From Flavobacteriaceae bacterium (lineage in GTDB: Bacteria; Bacteroidota; Bacteroidia; Flavobacteriales; Flavobacteriaceae), in assembly GCA_004762155.1 (NCBI GenBank), contig SIHP01000015.1, positions 62,001 to 126,000 of the forward strand: a stretch of DNA of 64,000 nt, read 5' to 3'. Below are positions 25,222-33,733 of the stretch, piece after piece (within the stretch, counting starts at the first letter, position 1; each line of letters begins with the position of its first letter). Under the pieces are notes generated by a model. It saw only the letters and a program-made list of their open reading frames with translations, searched no databases and had not been told where the DNA came from. The translations under genes were made by a program, and so were the position numbers.

Positions 25222-26949
25222 TTATTCATATACTTGATGTATATATTGTGCGTATTTTTTTTGATGCTCATTGTCGCCTGTTTTGTAATAAGTAACCGCT
25301 CCATTTGCGCGCATAAAAAAATGATTAATATCTATTATCTCTAAAACTCCTGCTCTAAACATAGCATCTCTAACTGGTCCTTTCACTCCAGCTAAATAAA
25401 ACTGTATATCTCTTTTATGATAATATTTAATTCTTTCTTTTAACATTTCAACACCAGTACTATCCAACCTATTAATACTCTCCGCATCTAATACAATTAG
25501 TTTTAAATGATGCTTTCTTTTAGAAACCATTTCATCTAATTGATCTCTAAAATAATTTGCATTTGCATAAAAAAGCTGAGCATCAAAACGAAAAACTAAT
25601 ATATCTTCTTCAACAATTACTTCATCAAACCTATTTACATTTCTGTAAAAATTAGAATTTGGAACTTTCCCTAACTCTGTAACGTAAGGTCTTGATGTTC
25701 TAAAAATCAAAACTATTAAAGACAAACCTACTCCTGTTAAAATTCCATATTCAACTCCTAGAAATAGTGTTGAAAAAAATGTAGCTATTAATAACCAAAA
25801 GTCAAGGTTATTTGCTTTCCATAAAAATTTAGCTTCTTTTATATTTACTAATTTTACTATTGAGACAATAATAATAGCAGCCAAAACTGTTTTAGGCAAA
25901 TAATAAAAAATAGGAGTTAAGAATAATAATGTAATAACTACTAAAACTGCAGATATAATTGCAGCCATACCTGTATTTGCACCTGCATCTTCATTAATTG
26001 CTGATCTTGAAAAACTAGATGTTGCTGGATACGATTTAAATAAAGATCCAAATATATTACCTAATCCTAGTGCTATTAATTCTTGATTTGCATCAATTCT
26101 ATACTCATCTTGTTTTGCTTCTAGAGTTTTACCAATAGATATTGTTTCTAAATATCCTACTAGAACTAAAGTAATTGCAATTGGCATTAATTCTTTTATT
26201 TGACCGATGTCTAATTCGGGCATAGAAAAAGAAGGCAAACCTGATGGGATATCTTTTACGATAGCTACATCAATCAATTTTTCATTAAACCATTTTAGAA
26301 TCAAGATCCCTAGTGCAACAACAATTAATGCATTAGGGATTTTGGGGTTTATTTTTTTTAGGATAATAATTATAGCACAAGCTACAAGCCCTATATAAGT
26401 TGTATTTAAATTTATTAGTGGTAATTTATAAAAAACATCTTTTAATAAAATGTGAATCTGATCACTCTTTATAAAACTTGCACCTAATAAATTACTTAAT
26501 TGATTAAGACCTATAATTAGCGCTACTCCAGAAGTGAACCCCGTAATAACGGGTTTTGATAAGAAATTAACAATAAAACCTAATCGTAAAACACCCATTA
26601 AAAATTGAATAACACCAACTACTAATGCTAATAATATTGCTATAGCAACATAACTTTCTGATCCTGCTAAGGCTAATGTGGAAACACCAGTAGCTACAAT
26701 TAGTGAATCCATTGCTACTGGACCTATAGCAACTTGCCTAGCTGTACCAAAAACTGCATATATAATTTGTGGTAACAACGCTGTATATAACCCATAAATT
26801 GGAGGTAAACCTGCAATAAGTGCGTAAGCAATACCTTGAGGAATCAAAATAATTGCAACAGTAATACCTGCTATAACATCACCTTTTAAAAAAGATTTTT
26901 TATAGTTAGGCAACCAGTCTAATATTGGTATGTTTTTCTTTAAATTCAA
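25222..26949 (-). CDS. SulP-family anion transporter with STAS domain, TTG start
   Basis: This 575-residue protein has the SulP core (KGDVIAGITVAIILIPQGIAYALIAGLPPIYGLY near residue 22, then about 12 more helices) and a C-terminal STAS domain (about 440-550) with LIVLDAESINRLDSTGVEML. The family exchanges sulfate, bicarbonate or other anions. Next to a persulfide dioxygenase, export of oxidised sulfur or sulfate transport is the simplest inference. The start must be TTG at 26949: the codon before it is the ruvB stop TAA in the same frame, and the next Met is residue 80, inside the transporter core. AAGGAG lies 11 bases upstream, within ruvB. Confidence 0.92.
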   Translation of the reverse strand: MNLKKNIPILDWLPNYKKSFLKGDVIAGITVAIILIPQGIAYALIAGLPPIYGLYTALLPQIIYAVFGTARQVAIGPVAMDSLIVATGVSTLALAGSESYVAIAILLALVVGVIQFLMGVLRLGFIVNFLSKPVITGFTSGVALIIGLNQLSNLLGASFIKSDQIHILLKDVFYKLPLINLNTTYIGLVACAIIIILKKINPKIPNALIVVALGILILKWFNEKLIDVAIVKDIPSGLPSFSMPELDIGQIKELMPIAITLVLVGYLETISIGKTLEAKQDEYRIDANQELIALGLGNIFGSLFKSYPATSSFSRSAINEDAGANTGMAAIISAVLVVITLLFLTPIFYYLPKTVLAAIIIVSIVKLVNIKEAKFLWKANNLDFWLLIATFFSTLFLGVEYGILTGVGLSLIVLIFRTSRPYVTELGKVPNSNFYRNVNRFDEVIVEEDILVFRFDAQLFYANANYFRDQLDEMVSKRKHHLKLIVLDAESINRLDSTGVEMLKERIKYYHKRDIQFYLAGVKGPVRDAMFRAGVLEIIDINHFFMRANGAVTYYKTGDNEHQKKYAQYIHQVYE

Positions 26950-27972
26950 TTAAAATAATTCTCCTTGTGTTGTTCCTTTTATTCTTCCAAGATGCTTATA
27001 AGCTAAATCTGTAACTTCCCTTCCTCTTTGTGTACGCATTATAAAACCTTGCTGTATTAAAAAAGGTTCGTAGACTTCTTCTATAGTTTCCGAATTCTCA
27101 GCTACAGCAGTAGCCAATGTTGTTATACCAACTGGACCACCTTTAAATTTATCAATAATGGTTGTTAGTATTTTATTATCCATTTCATCCAAGCCATGCG
27201 CATCTACATTTAATGCTTTTAATGCATATTGTGCAATCTCAATAGTGATGCTTCCATTTCCTTTGATCTGAGCAAAATCTCTTACTCTACGTAATAATGC
27301 ATTTGCTATACGCGGCGTTCCTCTACTTCTACCAGCTATTTCAATAGCTGCTTCCATAGAAATTGGTACACCTAAAATATGAGAACTTCTTTGTATAATT
27401 GTTGTTAATAATTCTGTTGAATAATAATGTAATCTACTACTGATACCAAAACGTGCTCTCATTGGAGCTGTAAGTAATCCAGATCGTGTTGTAGCACCTA
27501 CTAAAGTAAAAGGTTCTAAATTCAACTGAACTGTTCTTGCATTTGGCCCAGATTCAATCATTATATCGATTTTATAATCTTCCATTGCAGAATATAGATA
27601 TTCTTCTACAATTGGGCTTAAACGATGTATTTCGTCTATAAAAAGAACATCTCTTTCATCTAAGTTAGTCAATAAACCTGCTAAGTCTCCTGGTTTATCT
27701 AAAACAGGGCCTGATGTTACTTTTATACTCGCTTCTAACTCATTTGCTAAAATATGTGCTAGGGTTGTTTTCCCTAAACCAGGAGGCCCATGAAAAAGTG
27801 TATGATCTAATGCTTCTCCTCTTTGATTAGCTGCTTCAACAAATATCTTTAAATTTTCAATTGCTTGATCTTGACCTGAGAAATCTTCAAAGGAAAGTGG
27901 ACGTAGTTTTTTTTCTACATCAAGCTCTTCATTTGAATAATTAGAATTTTCAGGATTTAAGTTGTCATTCAT
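26950..27972 (-). CDS. ruvB: Holliday junction branch migration ATPase RuvB
   Basis: The 340-residue protein is a full-length RuvB: Walker A GPPGLGKTTLA (about 63-73), Walker B LFIDEIHRLS, sensor 1 region GATTRSGLLTAPMRARFG and the C-terminal winged helix ending LGRIKGTTQGELF. It drives branch migration with RuvA during recombination repair. It abuts the SulP gene without a single intervening base and is probably the first gene of that transcript, a chance link between DNA repair and sulfur genes. Confidence 0.98.
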   Translation of the reverse strand: MNDNLNPENSNYSNEELDVEKKLRPLSFEDFSGQDQAIENLKIFVEAANQRGEALDHTLFHGPPGLGKTTLAHILANELEASIKVTSGPVLDKPGDLAGLLTNLDERDVLFIDEIHRLSPIVEEYLYSAMEDYKIDIMIESGPNARTVQLNLEPFTLVGATTRSGLLTAPMRARFGISSRLHYYSTELLTTIIQRSSHILGVPISMEAAIEIAGRSRGTPRIANALLRRVRDFAQIKGNGSITIEIAQYALKALNVDAHGLDEMDNKILTTIIDKFKGGPVGITTLATAVAENSETIEEVYEPFLIQQGFIMRTQRGREVTDLAYKHLGRIKGTTQGELF

Positions 27973-27977
27973 ATTTA

Positions 27978-27985
27978 CAAATATA
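27978..27985 (-). promoter_or_regulatory. -7 element close to the ruvB start codon
   Basis: TATATTTG on the minus strand fits TAnnTTTG and ends five bases before the ruvB ATG, predicting a very short or absent leader. Confidence 0.45.
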
Positions 27986-28025
27986 ATTGAAATAATGTAT
28001 GAAAATATATTAAAATAATGGTATA

Positions 28026-28054
28026 AAAAAAGCTCTCATAATGAGAGCTTTTTT
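28026..28054 (-). terminator. Terminator of the act-cta respiratory operon
   Basis: A 13-bp stem AAAAAAGCTCTCA / TGAGAGCTTTTTT (28026-28038 with 28042-28054), loop TAA, nine bases after the ctaD stop on the minus strand and followed there by T. Confidence 0.9.
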
Positions 28055-28063
28055 ATTATCTTT

Positions 28064-29851
28064 TTAAGATGGCTCTTCGCCGTCTTTTAATGGTGTTGTT
28101 TGTAAAACAAAATCTTGACCATGTACATATTCCCCAAATTGTGGATGATTTTCGTCATCCCAAACTTTACTGTAGTCATAAGCCCAACGGTGAACCTCAG
28201 GAATTGCTCCAGGCCAGTTACCGTGAATATGCTCCACAGGTGTTGTCCATTCTAATGTATTTGACCTCCAAGGATTTTGGCTTGATTTTTCACCTCTATA
28301 AATCGATATAAAGAAGTTCGCTAAGAAAATTAACTGTGCTAATCCACCAATTATTGCCATTACAGTCATAAAAACATTAATATCTGCTAAATCATCAAAC
28401 ATTGGAAAATTTGTGTTTGTATAATAACGACGTGGTAAACCTGCTAATCCAATAAAGTGCATTGGGAAAAACACTCCATATGCTGCGATTATTGTAATCC
28501 AAAAATGCCAATATCCCATAACTTTATTCATCATAGTTCCATACATTTTTGGAAACCAGTGATAAACACCAGCAAACATTCCAAATAATGCAGATACCCC
28601 CATTACTAAGTGAAAGTGAGCTACAACAAAATAAGTATCATGTACATTAATATCTAAAGCAGAATCTCCTAAAACTAATCCTGTTAAACCTCCTGTTACG
28701 AATGTAGAAACTAATCCGATAGAAAATAACATAGCAGGGTTCATTTGCAAATTACCTTTCCATAAAGTAGTAATATAATTAAATGCTTTTACTGCTGATG
28801 GAATTGCAATTAATACTGTGGTAAATGTAAATACAGATCCTAAGAAAGGATTCATACCTGTTACAAACATATGGTGTCCCCAAACAATTGTAGATAAAAA
28901 TGCAATTGCTATAATGGAACCAATCATTGCACGATAACCAAATATTGGTTTACGAGCATTTGTAGAGATTACTTCTGAAGTTAAACCTAATGCTGGTAAT
29001 AAAATAATATATACTTCTGGATGTCCTAAGAACCAAAATAAGTGTTCAAATAATACTGGTGAACCTCCTTGGTAATGTAATACTTCACCTGATATAAAAA
29101 TATCTGATAAGTAGAATGATGTTCCGAAACTTCTATCAAAAATTAGTAACAAAGCAGCAGATAATAATACTGGAAAAGAAATTACACCAATAATTGCTGT
29201 AATAAAGAATGCCCACATTGTTAATGGCAATCTTGTCATTTTCATTCCTTTTGTACGTAAATTTAATACAGTTACAATATAATTTAAAGATCCTATTAAT
29301 GATGATGCAACAAAAATAGCCATTGATACTAACCATAATGTCATCCCTGCTCCTGATCCTGGAATTGCTTGTGGTAATGCAGATAAAGGAGGGTAAATTG
29401 TCCAACCTGCAGATGCTGGACCTGCTTCTACAAATAATGAAATAACCATAATTATTGATGATAAAAAGAATAACCAATAAGAAATCATATTCATAAAACC
29501 AGAAGCCATATCACGAGCTCCAATTTGTAATGGAATTAATAAGTTAGAAAATGTACCACTTAACCCAGCTGTTAATACAAAAAACACCATTATAGTTCCA
29601 TGTATTGTAACTAAGGCTAAATACATATCTGGATCCATTATTCCATCTGTTTGATGGTGACCTAAGAAAGCTTCTACTATTGAGAAAGAAGTTTCTGGCC
29701 AAGCAAGCTGTAAACGAAATAACATCGACATGAATACTCCGATAATTCCCATAAACATACCTGTAATAAGGAACTGTTTAGAGATCATTTTATGATCTGT
29801 ACTGAAAATATATTTGGTTACAAATGTTTCTTTGTGATGGTGATCTGACAT
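28064..29851 (-). CDS. ctaD: Cytochrome c oxidase subunit I
   Basis: This 595-residue protein is the haem-copper oxidase catalytic subunit. The ligands are visible: LVTIHGTIMVFF (low-spin haem His), GHPEVYIILLPALG (CuB His and cross-linked Tyr, A-type spacing), WGHHMFVTG (CuB His pair) and VVAHFHLVMG (haem a3 and haem a His). It reduces oxygen to water and pumps protons. It is the last gene of the act-cta operon, 37 bases after ctaC, consistent with the complex III-oxidase supercomplex known in Flavobacterium johnsoniae. Confidence 0.98.
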   Translation of the reverse strand: MSDHHHKETFVTKYIFSTDHKMISKQFLITGMFMGIIGVFMSMLFRLQLAWPETSFSIVEAFLGHHQTDGIMDPDMYLALVTIHGTIMVFFVLTAGLSGTFSNLLIPLQIGARDMASGFMNMISYWLFFLSSIIMVISLFVEAGPASAGWTIYPPLSALPQAIPGSGAGMTLWLVSMAIFVASSLIGSLNYIVTVLNLRTKGMKMTRLPLTMWAFFITAIIGVISFPVLLSAALLLIFDRSFGTSFYLSDIFISGEVLHYQGGSPVLFEHLFWFLGHPEVYIILLPALGLTSEVISTNARKPIFGYRAMIGSIIAIAFLSTIVWGHHMFVTGMNPFLGSVFTFTTVLIAIPSAVKAFNYITTLWKGNLQMNPAMLFSIGLVSTFVTGGLTGLVLGDSALDINVHDTYFVVAHFHLVMGVSALFGMFAGVYHWFPKMYGTMMNKVMGYWHFWITIIAAYGVFFPMHFIGLAGLPRRYYTNTNFPMFDDLADINVFMTVMAIIGGLAQLIFLANFFISIYRGEKSSQNPWRSNTLEWTTPVEHIHGNWPGAIPEVHRWAYDYSKVWDDENHPQFGEYVHGQDFVLQTTPLKDGEEPS

Positions 29852-29888
29852 AATTTATATCTTTATCTATCTAACTTTTAAAAATATC

Positions 29889-30896
29889 TTATTTAATAAC
29901 TTGTGCTAACGTTTTTTGTTCTGCTAACCACTTTTTGTAATCCGCTTCATCTTCAACAACAATTTTCATTTGCATATTGTAGTGAGAAGCTCCACATATT
30001 TTATTACACAATAATAAATAATCAAACACATAAGGGTCCTCTCCTTTTGCTTGTCTTATTTTATTGATTCCTTTTGTTTTTTCTATTACTTCAGATTGAT
30101 TTCTCATCTCTTCTGTAGTAAACTTAGGTGTAAATGCAAATTGAGTTACCATACCAGGAACACAATTCATTTGTGCTCTAAAGTGTGGCATGTAAGCTGA
30201 ATGTAAAACATCTTGAGATCTAAACTTAAACAAAATCTTTTTACCTTTTGGTAAATGTAATTCTGTTACTTGTTTATCATCTTGAGAATTTATATCAGAC
30301 ATATCAACCCCCATTGTGTTAATACCTTTGATGTAATTTACGTTACCTAAACCTAGTTCATTATCTGATCCAGCATAACGAGCATCCCAACGGAACTGTT
30401 GTGAATATACTTCAATCACTATAGGATTTTCATCATCTCCAACGTACATGATATTATTCCATGCCCATAATCCATAACCGATTAATATAACAATTGTTAC
30501 GGCAGGAATAGAAGTCCACAATAACTCTAATTTATGACTATCTGCATAAAATAATGCTTTGTTGTTTTTGTTTCCTCTATACTTATAACTAAAATAAAAG
30601 ATTAAAAACTGCATAGCAAACTGCACTACACCTATTAACCAAAAGGTAATACTAAATAAGTTATCATCATGTTCTCCTTCAATAGAAGCACTTTCTGGTA
30701 ACATAAGTACGTTTAATGCTATTAAACAGTAAATCATCATTGCATATAGGAATACTAGGAAACCTAATGCAATTTTACCTTGTGTATTGTTGTCCTTATC
30801 ATTCGCGATTACTCCGCGTAAGTTCATTACACGAGTAATTTGCCAAAAACTTACTCCAAGTGCAACTGCTATAAAAATGTAAAATAAAGCGAGCAT
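29889..30896 (-). CDS. ctaC: Cytochrome c oxidase subunit II
   Basis: The 335-residue protein has three hydrophobic segments in the first 150 residues (one more than the usual two, from the N-terminal helix at 1-22) and a periplasmic cupredoxin domain with the binuclear CuA site: HSAYMPHFRAQMNCVPG and CNKICGASHYNM. No CxxCH motif is present, so there is no fused cytochrome c domain; electrons must come from a separate haem protein or domain of the neighbouring complex. A hydrophilic insert with KTKGINKIRQAKGEDPY precedes the second CuA loop. Confidence 0.97.
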   Translation of the reverse strand: MLALFYIFIAVALGVSFWQITRVMNLRGVIANDKDNNTQGKIALGFLVFLYAMMIYCLIALNVLMLPESASIEGEHDDNLFSITFWLIGVVQFAMQFLIFYFSYKYRGNKNNKALFYADSHKLELLWTSIPAVTIVILIGYGLWAWNNIMYVGDDENPIVIEVYSQQFRWDARYAGSDNELGLGNVNYIKGINTMGVDMSDINSQDDKQVTELHLPKGKKILFKFRSQDVLHSAYMPHFRAQMNCVPGMVTQFAFTPKFTTEEMRNQSEVIEKTKGINKIRQAKGEDPYVFDYLLLCNKICGASHYNMQMKIVVEDEADYKKWLAEQKTLAQVIK

Positions 30897-30932
30897 ATTA
30901 TCTAAACTATTATTGTTTTGAAATTCTTTTTA

Positions 30933-32627
30933 TTAATGGTGACCGTTATTGTCTTCACCCCTGTGTTCTATAATGTAATAATGATGTGTTTCACTCTCAT
31001 GTAAGAAAGGACTTCCTTTTGGTACTGGGTTTGCTTTTGCAAATGCACTAAAAGTAGCATAAATAAACATTCCTAAGAAAAATAAGAAACCACTTAATTC
31101 ACCTATACCAAATCCCCATTGAGCACCTACTGTACCTGGCATTATCATTACAAATAAATCAACATAATGACCTATTAAAATCACAATACCTCCTAATACA
31201 ACAAACCAAGGAATGCTTTTAAAATCACTATTAATTAATAATAACACTGGAAAAACAAAGTTCATTACTACCATTGCTAAAAATGGCAACTTATATTCAT
31301 TAAATCGTTGTGCAAAGTACGTTGTTTCTTCTGGAATGTCTGCATACCAAATTAACATAAATTGAGCAAACCATAAGTATGTCCAAAATACAGAGAAACC
31401 AAACATAAATTTAGCTAAATCATGAATATGACTATCGTTAACTAATGGTAAAGCTCCTTTTGAACGTAAGTAAATTGTTACAAAAGCAATAACAGTTAAA
31501 GCTGAAACTAAAAATGTAGCTAAAACATACCAACCAAATAGTGTAGAGAACCAGTGTGGGTCTATTCCCATAATCCAGTCCCAAGACATCATAGATTCAG
31601 AAATCATAAAGAAAACAACGAAACCTACTGTAATATTATAGATATTCTTGTGTAATTTAAGATCTCCATTATCTTGTTGTATCGATTTTTTTCTAATAAT
31701 AAATCTAAATATATTCCATCCTAACAAGTAAACAATACTTCTAATTAACCAACCTGGTGTATTTAAAAACCATTTTTTACCATCTACTACTGCATCATAG
31801 TTTTCATGTGTTGGATCAAAAGTACCTTCTGCCATCCATGGAAACATATGATTTATATGCATTGCTGTTAATATTAAAAACACTAACATAAAAACACTAA
31901 CATAATGTATATTATTAGTAATAGCTTCCATTACTCTAAAAATGGCTACAGACCAACCTGCTTGTGCTACTCTTTGAGAGGCGTAAAATGCAAACACTAA
32001 TAATGTAATTCCTAAAAAGAATAACATTGATACATAAAATGCTGACCAAGGTCTGTTTTTCATTTGATGCAATGCATGCTCTAAATGGTGATCTTCATCA
32101 TGTGCGTCAGCGTGGTGATTTTTCACATGCTTATCAACATTCATATTCTTATCTGCTACATGACCATTTAAACTATCTGTTAAACGAGTATCTTCATCAG
32201 AATGAGCTTCGTTATGCTTTTCATGTTCACCTAGAGTTTCATTTGCATGAGTACCAAGTGCGTGCTTTACATGTTCAGAAACTTTTTCTTCTTCATGACC
32301 TACGCTATCACTTACTGAATCTTTAGCGTGCTTTGTATGTTCTCCAACTGTCTCATCTGCATGAGCTCCAAGATCATGAGTTATATGTTCTACAACTGTT
32401 TCTTTTGAGTGAACGTCTTTTTTCTTTTCTTCATGTTTTTCAGCTGAATGATCAACCTTATGTGATTTATCACCATGAGTTCCATGATGACCAGCATTAG
32501 CTGCCAAAATAGCTTTAGCTTCTTCCTTAGTTTTAGGTGCTGAAAAGAAACTATATGCTGTTCCTAACAATCCTAATGCCATTAGAATTATAGCGAGCAT
32601 TTTTAATTTTCCTGAAAACTGGTACAT
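30933..32627 (-). CDS. actF: Alternative complex III subunit ActF with histidine-rich insertion
   Basis: This 564-residue membrane protein is the second NrfD-like quinol:cytochrome c oxidoreductase subunit. Helix 1 is at about 10-29, and further helices start with WSAFYVSMLFFLGITLLVFAF (194 on). Between them, residues 47-187 form a polar stretch with 28 histidines plus many Asp/Glu, absent from the basic ActF plan. Two 21-residue blocks within it (80-100 and 118-138) agree at 14 positions, pattern EHxxHxLGxHAxETxGEHxKH, so it grew by duplication. It may bind metal or protons or be a flexible spacer. It lies 23 bases after actE and 36 before ctaC. Confidence 0.95.
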   Translation of the reverse strand: MYQFSGKLKMLAIILMALGLLGTAYSFFSAPKTKEEAKAILAANAGHHGTHGDKSHKVDHSAEKHEEKKKDVHSKETVVEHITHDLGAHADETVGEHTKHAKDSVSDSVGHEEEKVSEHVKHALGTHANETLGEHEKHNEAHSDEDTRLTDSLNGHVADKNMNVDKHVKNHHADAHDEDHHLEHALHQMKNRPWSAFYVSMLFFLGITLLVFAFYASQRVAQAGWSVAIFRVMEAITNNIHYVSVFMLVFLILTAMHINHMFPWMAEGTFDPTHENYDAVVDGKKWFLNTPGWLIRSIVYLLGWNIFRFIIRKKSIQQDNGDLKLHKNIYNITVGFVVFFMISESMMSWDWIMGIDPHWFSTLFGWYVLATFLVSALTVIAFVTIYLRSKGALPLVNDSHIHDLAKFMFGFSVFWTYLWFAQFMLIWYADIPEETTYFAQRFNEYKLPFLAMVVMNFVFPVLLLINSDFKSIPWFVVLGGIVILIGHYVDLFVMIMPGTVGAQWGFGIGELSGFLFFLGMFIYATFSAFAKANPVPKGSPFLHESETHHYYIIEHRGEDNNGHH

Positions 32628-32650
32628 ATCTTAATTATCTATTTTATAGA

Positions 32651-33196
32651 TTATTTTAATTCACTTCTTAATTTTTCTACGTACTGTACAACTTGCCAAC
32701 GTTCTTCGTATTTAAGTTGTGACGCATGAGATCCCATTAAGTTTCTACCATGCATTAAAACATGATAAATACTTCCTTCTGTAACATCTCTATCTTTATA
32801 ATTTGGAATACCATTGAACTTATCTCTTTGTGATAAAATTCCATTTCCATCTCCTTTTACTCCATGACAAACTGCACAATAAATGCCGTACAATTCTTTA
32901 CCATTAGTAAGTGTTTCTTCAGTTACTACTAAAGGATTCTTTAATTCTAACTTTGCTTTTTCATACCCTTCGTTTGTATTAGGTATATCATAAGCTACAA
33001 TTCCTTTTCTACTAACTGTACCTGCAACTGGTAAACGATTAACAATTACATTACCTGCGCTGTTTACTCCATTTGCATCATATGGTACAGATACATACAT
33101 ATCTGGCATATATTGTAGTTGTGGAGTACGTTTATCGCCACAAGAAACAAAACTTGTAACTATCATTAAAGCGATAATTAATTTAAAACTCTTCAT
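32651..33196 (-). CDS. actE: Alternative complex III cytochrome c subunit ActE
   Basis: The 181-residue lipoprotein has a signal ending at Cys19 (SFVSC-GDK) and one haem site CAVCHG (about 109-114) with a downstream Met-rich region (HVLMHGRNLMGSHA) that supplies the axial Met. As the monohaem subunit it passes electrons from ActA/ActB to the terminal oxidase. It has nine bases to actD and 23 to actF. Confidence 0.95.
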   Translation of the reverse strand: MKSFKLIIALMIVTSFVSCGDKRTPQLQYMPDMYVSVPYDANGVNSAGNVIVNRLPVAGTVSRKGIVAYDIPNTNEGYEKAKLELKNPLVVTEETLTNGKELYGIYCAVCHGVKGDGNGILSQRDKFNGIPNYKDRDVTEGSIYHVLMHGRNLMGSHASQLKYEERWQVVQYVEKLRSELK

Positions 33197-33205
33197 ATCT
33201 CTTTA

Positions 33206-33733
33206 TTAATGCTTATCTACTATGTTAATTTCTACTGCTCCTGTTGTTGCTAATAAAGCTTTTAACTCTTCTTCATTATCATGAACTGGAATTTCCATTA
33301 AAAAATGGTCATCTGTTGTTCTAGGATCAGGATTTTCAGCTTTTTTAAATGGCCAAATTTTACTTCTCATATAAAAAGTAATAACCATTAAATGCGCTGC
33401 AAAGAAAACAGTTAATTCAAACATGATTGGCACGAATGCAGGCATGTTTGTTAACCAAGAAAAACTAGGTTTTCCTCCAATATCTTGTGGCCAATCAGCA
33501 ATCATAGTATACCATGTTAACCAAATAGCAACACTTAAACCAGTTATTCCATAAAAGAAAGCTGTTATTGCTAAACGTGTTGGAGCTAATCCCATTGCTT
33601 TATCTAATCCATGAACTGGAAAAGGACAAAAGACTTCTTCAATATGATGATGTTCATCTTTAACTTTCTTAACGGCATCCATTAAGATATCATCATCATT
33701 ATATAATGCGTGAATTACTTTATTAGTGCTCAT
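33206..33733 (-). CDS. actD: Alternative complex III subunit ActD (DUF3341)
   Basis: This 175-residue protein has a cytoplasmic N-terminal half with the family motif FCPFPVHGLDKAMGL (about 35-50), two transmembrane helices (about 54-76 and 99-121) and a charged tail. It is the small structural subunit of the complex. The start overlaps the end of actC by 11 bases, implying translational coupling. Confidence 0.95.
   Translation of the reverse strand: MSTNKVIHALYNDDDILMDAVKKVKDEHHHIEEVFCPFPVHGLDKAMGLAPTRLAITAFFYGITGLSVAIWLTWYTMIADWPQDIGGKPSFSWLTNMPAFVPIMFELTVFFAAHLMVITFYMRSKIWPFKKAENPDPRTTDDHFLMEIPVHDNEEELKALLATTGAVEINIVDKH

Noticed and set aside
29136..29477. 113-codon minus-strand frame inside ctaD
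   Set aside because: Alternative frame within a strongly conserved oxidase gene, with an Ile/Asn/Cys-rich composition typical of frame-shifted AT-rich coding DNA.
32027..32326. 99-codon plus-strand frame rich in His and Leu
   Set aside because: It is the antisense reading of the histidine-rich insertion of actF; codon bias and context belong to actF.
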